NCBI GenBank assembly: GCA_022798035.1
Contig: JAAWLS010000178.1
Coordinates: forward strand, 1 to 5,296
DNA: 5,296 nt
Reading direction: 5' to 3'
From: Lachnospiraceae bacterium
Lineage (GTDB): Bacteria; Bacillota; Clostridia; Lachnospirales; Lachnospiraceae
The notes under the pieces are model-generated. The model was not told the origin of the DNA, did not search any database, and was given only the letters and a program-made list of their open reading frames with translations. Each line of letters begins with the position of its first letter. Within the stretch, counting starts at the first letter, position 1. This document shows, piece after piece, positions 1-5,296 of the stretch. The translations under genes were made by a program, and so were the position numbers.

Positions 1-14
1 CCCGTCGCAGGCGG

Positions 15-42
15 AGAATCCTGCAAAACAGGATTCTTTTTT
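15..42 (+). terminator. Intrinsic (rho-independent) terminator of a gene off the left edge
   Basis: A perfect 9-bp stem (AGAATCCTG at 15-23 paired with CAGGATTCT at 29-37) encloses a 5-nt loop CAAAA and runs straight into a T tract (37-42, then A and more Ts). The T tract lies only on the right side, so it terminates rightward transcription. The gene it serves is outside the window; bases 1-14 are too short to identify. Confidence 0.85.
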
Positions 43-50
43 ATTTATGG

Positions 51-107
51 AATCCAGGCGTCAAAAGAGTGGGCCGCAGAGAAGGCGCTTTTGGCGCCTG
101 GATTTTT
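51..107 (+). terminator. Long second hairpin with T tract, possible back-up terminator
   Basis: Bases 51-67 pair with 88-104: 17 pairs, of which only t61-g94 is a wobble. The loop is 20 nt (68-87), inside which CGC at 75-77 can pair with GCG at 85-87. The 3' arm runs into TTTTT at 103-107. Its position right after the canonical terminator suggests a tandem back-up terminator. The 20-nt loop is large for an intrinsic terminator, so a processed RNA end or another structural role is also possible. Confidence 0.5.
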
Positions 108-172
108 ATAGAAGAATTTTGCTGTGCTAAAGTGTGAAGTATGCGCTGTGTTTTAAACAGATGAAAAATTTC

Positions 173-201
173 TTTCGATATGAGTAAGGTTGTGTTATAA
201 T
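173..201 (+). promoter_or_regulatory. Extended -10 promoter for the GGDEF gene
   Basis: A perfect -10 box TATAAT lies at 196-201 and is preceded by TGT at 193-195, giving the extended -10 motif TGnTATAAT. The best -35 with 17-bp spacing is the weak TTTCGA at 173-178 (3 of 6 matches), as is common when an extended -10 is present. Transcription would start near 208, leaving a leader of about 33 nt with a ribosome binding site AAGGAAG at 222-228. The rest of 108-240 holds no gene or recognisable riboswitch. Confidence 0.6.
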
Positions 202-240
202 ATACACTGAAAATACACACCAAGGAAGAGCCGTAATTAC

Positions 241-1521
241 ATGAAAGAAGGCCTCAACAAAGTTGGGCGAACCTTAAGGACGGCGGGAAGAGTCCTGAGT
301 GTGAAACATACCGTACTGCAGAGCGATTATGCAGATATGCATCAGAAAGAATTAGGAGAGAACTTGAGGACAATGACGAATAGAAATATTGCATATGTGA
401 GTATATCAGAGTGGAATAGAAAGGTTATGCGCTGGATTTGGATTTGCATTGGTCTTGTCATATTTATAGAAATGCTTCTGTTTATTTTTTATCAGCCAGT
501 GCCGGAATGCAGTAAAAGCCAGTACTGGGAGACTTTTGTTTTAAGGCCCAGCGTTGCGATTGTGCTGGAGGCACTTTTTATGGAAGTGGTTTTTCGGCTG
601 TTTGGCAATCTGCTGGGAGAACATGTGGTGACGGTTGTGTTTCTGCTGATGCAGTTCCTGCTTTTGGGAACAGTTGTGGCAGTCCACAGTTCTGTGCCCT
701 ATATGTGTATGATATTGACATACCCAGTTATCTTTGCCAATGTTTATCGGGAAAAGATATTTCGGTATATTGCTTTGGTAATGTGTGTTATGGTATATGC
801 GGCCATTACTTACGAGGTTATTCCCTCTACAGAATTTAAGCCGGACAACAGCAGGGAAGTGTACCTGGTAATTTTTATCGGATTTACCATTGTGGCCTTT
901 TCTTTCAGTAAAGTGCTCACTTCTGTGGTGGTGAATTTTGAAAAAGAAAATCAGAAAATCAGTGAGGAAAAAGAAAAAATACTGGAGATTTCCCAGAGAG
1001 ATTCCATGACTGGGTTATATAATCACAAATTATTCTACGAGAAGCTGGATGAAGAACTTCAGAGATGTGATACAGAGCACCATTTGTCGCTGGTGATTAT
1101 TGATATTGATAATTTCAAGAGTATCAATGATACTTTTGGACATGCCACAGGGGATAATGTGATTTTAAAAATTGTGTCAATTATTCGGGAAAATATGGAA
1201 GAATCAGATATTGCAGCTCGATATGGCGGCGAGGAATTTGGATTGATTCTGGTTGGAAAAGGGGAAATGGAAGCTTTTAACATTGCAGAACGTATACGGC
1301 GGAGCGTGGAAGAAGCCACGGTGGAAGGTGTGGAGCGAAAAGTCACCATATCGCTGGGTATGATGGAGGTGCGTCCAAAAGATAAGAACGGCATACTGCT
1401 GTTTAAGGAAGTGGATGCTGCATTGTACGAGGCCAAGCAGACAGGAAAGAACAAAACAGTCTGCCGTGGGTGGAAAAAGGGAAAAGACAATGCGTACAGT
1501 TACCGCAATTTCAGCAGTTAG
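241..1521 (+). CDS. Membrane-anchored diguanylate cyclase (GGDEF domain), 426 aa
   Basis: Predicted to make the second messenger cyclic di-GMP from two GTP at the cytoplasmic face of the membrane. A basic N-terminus (1-60) is followed by five or six hydrophobic segments (about 63-84, 101-121, 127-150, 152-168, 173-194, 207-231). A charged, likely coiled-coil linker (232-253) leads into the GGDEF domain (254-408), which opens with DSMTGLYN. The signature is GGEEF at 329-333. By alignment with PleD, the metal and GTP contacts are kept: D288, N296, D305 and E331. The inhibitory I-site RxxD is replaced by E320-E-S-D323, so feedback inhibition through the primary site is not expected. No named sensor domain is recognised in the membrane part, so the signal is unknown. 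The start at 241 is supported by the promoter and by AAGGAAG at 222-228, although the 12-nt spacing is long; ATG at 373 (residue 45), with GAGG just upstream, is an alternative that keeps every membrane segment. The gene appears to be a single-gene transcription unit. Confidence 0.93.
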   Translation: MKEGLNKVGRTLRTAGRVLSVKHTVLQSDYADMHQKELGENLRTMTNRNIAYVSISEWNRKVMRWIWICIGLVIFIEMLLFIFYQPVPECSKSQYWETFVLRPSVAIVLEALFMEVVFRLFGNLLGEHVVTVVFLLMQFLLLGTVVAVHSSVPYMCMILTYPVIFANVYREKIFRYIALVMCVMVYAAITYEVIPSTEFKPDNSREVYLVIFIGFTIVAFSFSKVLTSVVVNFEKENQKISEEKEKILEISQRDSMTGLYNHKLFYEKLDEELQRCDTEHHLSLVIIDIDNFKSINDTFGHATGDNVILKIVSIIRENMEESDIAARYGGEEFGLILVGKGEMEAFNIAERIRRSVEEATVEGVERKVTISLGMMEVRPKDKNGILLFKEVDAALYEAKQTGKNKTVCRGWKKGKDNAYSYRNFSS

Positions 1522-1532
1522 CCTGCAGGTGG

Positions 1533-1559
1533 ACATCCGGGAGATTTATTCCCGGATGT
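1533..1559. terminator. Shared hairpin between convergent genes, no T tract
   Basis: A perfect 10-bp inverted repeat (ACATCCGGGA at 1533-1542, TCCCGGATGT at 1550-1559) has a 7-nt loop. It begins 11 bp after the GGDEF stop and covers the stop codon (1546-1548) and last codons of the ArsR-type gene on the other strand. Neither side has a run of Ts, so it is not a classical intrinsic terminator. It may act as a bidirectional 3'-end stabiliser or a weak or factor-assisted terminator for both convergent genes. Confidence 0.5.
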
Positions 1560-1827
1560 GTTCTAATCCCTGGTCGATAATGGTGAGTACGTGGGAATCT
1601 AGCAGAGAGTAATAGATGGTTTTGCCATCTCTGCGGTTTTTTACCAGCCGGTTCTGCTTTAAAATACTAAGCTGATGAGATATGGCGCTCTGTGACATGC
1701 CAAGCTCTTCGGCAATATCATAAACACATTTCTCTTTGTCTACCAGGGCATACATAATCTGAAGCCGGGTAGGGGTTCCAAATATTTTAAATAATTCCGC
1801 TAATTCTTCAAATTCGTTTTGATTCAT
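1546..1827 (-). CDS. ArsR/SmtB-family repressor, probable zinc sensor, 93 aa
   Basis: A compact winged-helix dimeric repressor that should bind operator DNA without metal and release it on metal binding. The fold is clear: FGTPTRLQIMYAL (16-28), helix-turn-helix with recognition helix SQSAISHQLSILKQN (45-59), and wing NRRDGKTIYYSL (64-75). The cysteine-pair site seen in ArsR/SmtB proteins (CVC) is incomplete here (C34-V-Y36). The C-terminal helix has D77, H79, H90 and E93, which matches SmtB's alpha-5 zinc ligands (D104, H106, H117, E120) in both identity and spacing. A Zn(II) sensor is therefore the best inference; Co(II) is possible, and binding is untested. The start is supported by AAGGAA (complement of 1833-1838), 5 nt upstream of the ATG. 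It is transcribed toward the diguanylate cyclase gene and away from rpoN. No metal transporter is visible beside it, so its targets beyond its own promoter are unknown. Confidence 0.9.
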   Translation of the reverse strand: MNQNEFEELAELFKIFGTPTRLQIMYALVDKEKCVYDIAEELGMSQSAISHQLSILKQNRLVKNRRDGKTIYYSLLDSHVLTIIDQGLEHIRE

Positions 1828-1854
1828 GAAAATTCCTTCTTTTTGTTTCTTACC

Positions 1855-1882
1855 ATTTTATGAAATGCCGGACGGCAGTTAA
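1855..1882 (-). promoter_or_regulatory. Promoter of the ArsR-type gene
   Basis: Read on the - strand, TTAACT (complement of 1877-1882, 4 of 6 matches to -35) and TAAAAT (complement of 1855-1860, 5 of 6 matches to -10) are separated by 16 bp. Transcription would begin near 1848, about 20 nt before the start codon, with the ribosome binding site in between. The spacer contains the palindrome described separately, as expected of a self-repressed ArsR-family gene. Confidence 0.5.
1863..1880. promoter_or_regulatory. Candidate operator palindrome for the ArsR-type repressor
   Basis: TGCCG (1866-1870), GA, CGGCA (1873-1877) form a perfect 5-2-5 inverted repeat. It extends to 8-2-8 with one mismatched pair (a1865/g1878) and flanking AA/TT. 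It lies almost entirely between the -35 and -10 of the repressor's own promoter, where bound protein would block polymerase. It is more GC-rich than the typical AT-rich SmtB/CzrA 12-2-12 operators, so assignment to this protein rests mainly on position. Confidence 0.4.
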
Positions 1883-1907
1883 GGGTACCAAAAGATATAC
1901 ATAAAAT
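1879..1907 (+). promoter_or_regulatory. Weak candidate promoter for rpoN
   Basis: TTAAGG (1879-1884, 3 of 6) and TAAAAT (1902-1907, 5 of 6) are separated by 17 bp and point toward rpoN. The leader would be about 90 nt. The -35 overlaps the -35 of the divergent ArsR-type promoter, and the two -10 regions form an inverted pair (ATTTTATG at 1855-1862, CATAAAAT at 1900-1907). The -35 is poor, and other starts within 1908-1990 cannot be excluded. The leader also has a 5-2-5 inverted repeat TCTGA-AA-TCAGA at 1961-1972. Confidence 0.3.
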
Positions 1908-2004
1908 ACCATAGAAGAGAAAGGCTGTCAAAAGGATTTTGCAGTAGAAGAGCAGTCTTTTCTGAAATCAGATATGGAGTGTAATGTGGAGGTGACGTTA
2001 CAGG

Positions 2005-3366
2005 ATGGACTTGAACATTGCAATAAAACAAACACAGAAACTGGTATTAACTCCTCAGATGGAACAATCTCTGGCTGTTTTGCAGATGGGACTTCAGGAG
2101 TTAGAACAGCAGATTGAAGAGGAAGTGTTGTCAAATCCTATGCTGACTTACGAGGAGACGGAGGACAGAGAGGAGCCAGAGCGGGACTCAGAGGAGGATG
2201 AATCGGAAGAAGGACAGATATCAATATATGAGCGGCAGAGCTGTAAGGCGGCAAATACAGGGCAGTTCCGGGAAGATTACCAGTCTTATCTCAATTCACT
2301 GGTGGATGAAAAAAGCTGCGGAACCAGCCTGAAAGAATATCTGCGGATGCAGCTTTATACCAAGCAGATAAGTTTCAGAAGGCAGAAAATAGAAGAATAT
2401 TTGATTGAGTGCATGGAAGAGTCAGGATATTTGAAGATGACAAATCAGGAAATTTCCCGAATCCTTGGGCTGAGCCAGCATGAGACGGAGAGAGAGATTC
2501 GATTTCTGCAGAATTTAGAACCGCGGGGCGTATTTGCCAGGAACATTCAGGAGTGCCTGCTTTTGCAGATAGAATCCATGGAAGGGGAAACAGAGGAACT
2601 GCGCCGGCTGGTGAATCACTATATGGAAGAGATTCTGCACAACAAAATCCCAAAAATCTGTAAAGAAACAGGCTGGAGCAGGAAAAAAGTGCTGTCTCTG
2701 ACGGCCAGGATAAAAGAATTGGAACCAGTGCCTGGCAGAGGTTATGGAAATGGAGAGGCAGGGGAGTTTATTTATCCAGATTTTACTGTGCGCAGAACAG
2801 ATGAGGGGTACAGAGTGATTTTGAACAGAGAGAGAATGAAAATTCCTCAAATCAATACAGAGTATCTTCCGCTTTTGGACAGAGAGAAGTCAGGAGAAAA
2901 TTATGAATATCTGCAGGAGCAATATCAAAATGCCAGAATGCTGCTGAAAAATATCAGCCGCAGAGAGGAAACGCTGTGCCGGGTGGCAGAGGCTATTGTA
3001 CAGCGGCAGAGGGAATTTTTTGAAAAAGGGAAAATGTATTTGAGCTCTATGAATCTTGCAGATATTGCCCTGGACATTGATATGCATGAATCTACGGTAA
3101 GCCGCGCCCTGAAAGATAAGTATCTGGAGTGCCGTTGGGGAATCTTCGAGCTGAAGTACTTTTTTTCCAACAAAGGAACAGAAAAAAACGCCCGTTCCTG
3201 TATTGAAAAAATTGTGCAAAAGGAGGATAAGACGAAACCTCTCAGTGATGCGCAGATTGTGAAGGAACTGGAGAAAATGGGAGTTGACATTTCCAGACGG
3301 ACCGTGGTCAAATACCGGGAACAGCTTCAGATACCGAATGCGCTTCAACGGAAAAAGTACTGCTGA
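2005..3366 (+). CDS. rpoN: RNA polymerase sigma-54 factor (RpoN/SigL), 453 aa
   Basis: The alternative sigma factor that directs RNA polymerase to -24/-12 promoters and needs an ATP-hydrolysing activator to open them. Region I (1-47) is glutamine-rich with QTQKLVLTPQMEQSLAVLQM (9-28) and NPML. Region II (48-70) is a short acidic stretch. The core-binding region (about 90-285) shows LEPRGVFARNIQECLLLQI (171-189), ELEPVPGRGY (238-247) and FIYPDF (255-260). The helix-turn-helix region includes LADIALDIDMHESTVSRALK (351-370), then GIFELKYFFS (379-388). The RpoN box, which reads -24 DNA, is SRRTVVKYRE at 430-439 (usual form ARRTVAKYRE). Length is within the family range, so the protein looks complete and functional. 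The start is fixed by GGAGGTGA at 1988-1995 with 9-nt spacing and by an in-frame stop at 1993-1995. A sigma-54 activator follows 47 bp downstream with no terminator between, indicating an operon. Confidence 0.97.
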   Translation: MDLNIAIKQTQKLVLTPQMEQSLAVLQMGLQELEQQIEEEVLSNPMLTYEETEDREEPERDSEEDESEEGQISIYERQSCKAANTGQFREDYQSYLNSLVDEKSCGTSLKEYLRMQLYTKQISFRRQKIEEYLIECMEESGYLKMTNQEISRILGLSQHETEREIRFLQNLEPRGVFARNIQECLLLQIESMEGETEELRRLVNHYMEEILHNKIPKICKETGWSRKKVLSLTARIKELEPVPGRGYGNGEAGEFIYPDFTVRRTDEGYRVILNRERMKIPQINTEYLPLLDREKSGENYEYLQEQYQNARMLLKNISRREETLCRVAEAIVQRQREFFEKGKMYLSSMNLADIALDIDMHESTVSRALKDKYLECRWGIFELKYFFSNKGTEKNARSCIEKIVQKEDKTKPLSDAQIVKELEKMGVDISRRTVVKYREQLQIPNALQRKKYC

Positions 3367-3401
3367 TGCAGGCAGGGACTGCAGAGGCAATCAGAAAAGG
3401 C

Positions 3402-3407
3402 AGGAAG
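3402..3407 (+). promoter_or_regulatory. Ribosome binding site that decides the activator start
   Basis: AGGAAG lies 6 nt before ATG at 3414. The other in-frame ATG, at 3366, overlaps the rpoN stop by one base (TGATG) but has no good ribosome binding site, and the extra 16 residues it would add lie outside the HPr fold. The 3414 start is therefore preferred; translational coupling from 3366 remains possible. Confidence 0.65.
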
Positions 3408-3413
3408 AAATGT

Positions 3414-5296
3414 ATGAAAGAGGACAGAAAAGAGATTATTGTCAAAATCCACAGTGAAAAGGGGCTTCATGTAAGGATTGCGGCAATGTTGGTGCAGAAG
3501 GCAGACAGGCTTCGGAGAAAGTACCATGCGAATTTTTACATAAGACGGGAGGGGTTTCATGATGTTCCTCTGACCAGCCTTTTGCTGGTTACTGCTATGA
3601 AAATAAAAAGAGATGAAGAGATTGTGCTGATTACCCAGGGAGAGAATGTGGAGGAAGCCTCTGGGGAAATGAAAAAGTTTCTGGAAAGCGATTTTAGGGA
3701 AACTGATTTGAACATGAATCAGGCGGAAATTAACCAGGTGGACACGCTTTTGCAGGAACATGCGATTACTGTGGAAAATATATACAATAATATTGCAAGC
3801 GGCCTGATTGTCACAGACAAGCAGGACACCATTGTCATTTATAACCGGGAGGCGGAGAAATTATTAAAGGTACCGGAGGGGGAAGTGCTGGGGCGCAGAA
3901 TGACAGAGGTGTTCGGCGACAGCAGAATGACCCAGGCTATGGGGCAGGAAGATGCAGTTATGGGCTATACGCAGACAATCGGAACCTCTACCATGGTGGG
4001 GAATACCACGCCTATTTTGGAAAACGGAGAGAGAAAGGGAACCATCACCACCTTGGAGGATGTGTCGCAGCTGGTGCAGATTAGCTGGGAGTTTGAGGAA
4101 GTAAAGGAGCTGAAGGAAAAATACTATCAGATTTTGGAGGCAGTGCAGGACGGAATCTGTGTATTTGACCAGAAAGGAATTGTCACATACGTCAACGGAG
4201 CTTATGCAAATATTACAGGGGAGAATGTGCAGGAAGGAATGGACCTTCTGACTTTGGAGGAAAAGGACAGCGAGGCCAGCGTGTTGGAAAAAGGCCAGAA
4301 AATTATGGACGTCATCTGCCGAAAAAAGAATGGAAAGAGCGTGGTTTTGAATGTGGTGCCCACCATTGTGAATCAGCAGATTGTGGGAGGCATCTCTGTG
4401 GTAAAAAGTCTGGGAGAAGTTCAGGAATTGATGGAGCGGATTCAGCATTTGTCAGCCAAGACAGAGTATTTGGAAGAGGAATTGAGCAGACGCAACAAAT
4501 TGAACCCGGCTTTCAACCGAATTGTGGGAATCAGCAACAAGCTCTATGACGCCATGAAACTGGCGGCTAAGACGGCAGACAACAATTTTAATGTGCTGAT
4601 ACGGGGTGAGAGCGGCACGGGGAAGGAACTGATTGCAGAAGCCATCCATTACTCCAGTGCACGGGCCAGCCACGATTTTATCCGGGTCAACTGTGCGGCC
4701 ATACCAGAGAATCTGCTGGAGAGCGAGATGTTCGGCCATGTAAAAGGTGCCTACACAGGAGCCATCAAGACGAAAGTAGGTAAGTTTGAGCTAGCCCACA
4801 AAGGCACTATTTTTTTGGATGAAATCGGGGAGCTGGACAAATCCATGCAGGCCAAAATGCTGCGGGTTATTCAGAAAAAAGAATTTCAGCGGGTGGGAGA
4901 CGACAGAACGATACGGGTGGATGCCAGAATTATTGCCGCCACAAACCGGAATCTGGAAGAACTGGTGGAAAAGGGAGAGTTCCGGGAGGATTTGTATTAC
5001 CGTCTGAATGTAATTCCCATCTGGCTGCCGCCGCTGCGGGAACGCCAGGAAGATATTCCTGTGCTGGCGGAGCATTTTTTGAATAAAATTGCAGGGGAAT
5101 TGAATTGTGAGCCAAAATATTTGTCTCTGGACGCGATGGAAGCGATTCTCAGCTATTCCTGGCCGGGAAATATCCGGGAACTGGAAAACGTGATGGAGCG
5201 AGTGAATATTCTTGCAGACGGAAATCAAATTACCAGAAAAGATTTGCCCCACTATATCAGTGAGAACTATATCAGTGAGAACTATATCAATGAGAA
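3414..5296 (+). CDS. Sigma-54-dependent activator with HPr-like, PAS, PAS and AAA+ domains (3' end missing)
   Basis: An enhancer-binding ATPase that would remodel sigma-54 polymerase at -24/-12 promoters; 627 residues are visible and the C-terminal DNA-binding domain lies past the edge. Residues 5-92 resemble HPr, the PTS phosphocarrier: GLHVRIAAMLVQKA (17-30) contains H19 and R21, matching HPr His15 and Arg17, and S55 in LTSLLLVTAMKI matches Ser46. Two PAS-type sensor domains follow (about 118-222 and 232-333), then a likely coiled coil (333-360). The AAA+ domain (about 365-600) has Walker A GESGTGKE (398-405), sigma-54 contact loop GAYTGA (445-450, usually GAFTGA), Walker B TIFLDE (465-470), sensor I ATN (509-511), arginine-finger region FREDLYYRLNV (523-533; R524 and R530) and WPGNIREL (583-590). 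There is no receiver domain, so control is probably by HPr phosphorylation or interaction and PAS ligands rather than by a histidine kinase. The position just after rpoN suggests co-expression. Target genes are unknown. A 15-bp repeat ends the visible part. Confidence 0.93.
   Translation, partial: MKEDRKEIIVKIHSEKGLHVRIAAMLVQKADRLRRKYHANFYIRREGFHDVPLTSLLLVTAMKIKRDEEIVLITQGENVEEASGEMKKFLESDFRETDLNMNQAEINQVDTLLQEHAITVENIYNNIASGLIVTDKQDTIVIYNREAEKLLKVPEGEVLGRRMTEVFGDSRMTQAMGQEDAVMGYTQTIGTSTMVGNTTPILENGERKGTITTLEDVSQLVQISWEFEEVKELKEKYYQILEAVQDGICVFDQKGIVTYVNGAYANITGENVQEGMDLLTLEEKDSEASVLEKGQKIMDVICRKKNGKSVVLNVVPTIVNQQIVGGISVVKSLGEVQELMERIQHLSAKTEYLEEELSRRNKLNPAFNRIVGISNKLYDAMKLAAKTADNNFNVLIRGESGTGKELIAEAIHYSSARASHDFIRVNCAAIPENLLESEMFGHVKGAYTGAIKTKVGKFELAHKGTIFLDEIGELDKSMQAKMLRVIQKKEFQRVGDDRTIRVDARIIAATNRNLEELVEKGEFREDLYYRLNVIPIWLPPLRERQEDIPVLAEHFLNKIAGELNCEPKYLSLDAMEAILSYSWPGNIRELENVMERVNILADGNQITRKDLPHYISENYISENYINE
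5251..5295 (+). repeat. 15-bp in-frame tandem repeat, three copies, at the window edge
   Basis: The unit ACTATATCAGTGAGA occurs at 5251-5265 and 5266-5280 identically, and at 5281-5295 with one change (g to a, giving AATGAGA). It encodes (H/N)-Y-I-S-E, N-Y-I-S-E, N-Y-I-N-E in the activator linker after the AAA+ domain. The unit is a multiple of three, so copy-number change alters linker length without shifting frame. More copies may lie beyond the edge. Confidence 0.95.

Noticed and set aside
41..223. Small - strand open frame of 60 codons
   Set aside because: It covers the second hairpin and the GGDEF promoter, has no ribosome binding site that I can see, and its product resembles no known protein.
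104..240. Cyclic di-GMP riboswitch ahead of the diguanylate cyclase
   Set aside because: The predicted transcript leader is only about 33 nt, and none of the conserved GEMM aptamer segments is visible in this stretch.
1921..2004. Sigma-54 (-24/-12) promoter for self-activation of rpoN
   Set aside because: No GG and GC pair with the required 10-bp separation and flanking match was found by eye; the closest string (AAGGATTTTGCA) has the wrong spacing.
2994..3010. TGGCAGAGGCTATTGTA inside rpoN as an internal sigma-54 promoter
   Set aside because: The -12 part lacks the conserved GC, and the site lies deep inside the coding region.
2890..3390. Long - strand open frames opposite rpoN and opposite the activator (also 3345-3761, 3864-4448, 4452-4739, 4791-5252)
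   Set aside because: They lie antisense to frames with clear, continuous family motifs, and their translations show only the low-complexity composition expected of complementary strands.
3366..3413. Earlier ATG for the activator, overlapping the rpoN stop as TGATG
   Set aside because: There is no good ribosome binding site for it, and the added residues precede the HPr fold; ATG at 3414 has AGGAAG at ideal spacing.

Overview
The window looks like chromosomal DNA from a low-to-medium GC Clostridia-type Firmicute, plausibly Lachnospiraceae. This is inferred from AGGAGG-type ribosome binding sites, A-rich leaders, a sigma-54 protein of Firmicute style, and a PAS/AAA+ enhancer-binding protein carrying an HPr-like domain. 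It holds four protein genes, three on the + strand and one on the - strand. All are regulatory or signalling proteins; there is no metabolic enzyme, RNA gene, insertion sequence or CRISPR array.

Layout: bases 1-110 carry a canonical intrinsic terminator for a gene lying off the left edge, followed by a second, longer hairpin. An extended -10 promoter (about 173-201) then drives a membrane-anchored diguanylate cyclase (241-1521, active-site GGEEF, inhibitory I-site lost). Convergent with it, only 24 bp away, is a small ArsR/SmtB repressor (1546-1827, - strand) whose C-terminal helix carries the complete SmtB-type zinc ligand set. A perfect 10-bp hairpin sits across the junction and covers the repressor's stop codon. 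The 177-bp region 1828-2004 holds the arsR-type promoter with a palindrome in its spacer (a likely operator) and possibly an overlapping divergent promoter for rpoN. The sigma-54 gene rpoN (2005-3366) follows, and 47 bp later comes a sigma-54 activator (3414 to the right edge, incomplete).

How they fit together: rpoN and the activator probably form one transcription unit, so the sigma factor and one of its obligate ATP-driven activators are made together. The activator has an N-terminal HPr-like domain with the phosphorylatable His and the regulatory Ser positions both present, then two PAS domains, then the AAA+ motor. This suggests that phosphotransferase (PTS) or carbon status is read directly by the activator. 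The DNA-binding domain lies beyond the right edge. At the edge is an in-frame 15-bp tandem repeat in the linker leading to it.

The most notable points are the HPr-PAS-PAS-AAA+ fusion next to rpoN, the pentapeptide-coding repeat, the lone zinc-type ArsR repressor with no metal transporter in view, and the possibility that this repressor also touches the rpoN promoter.
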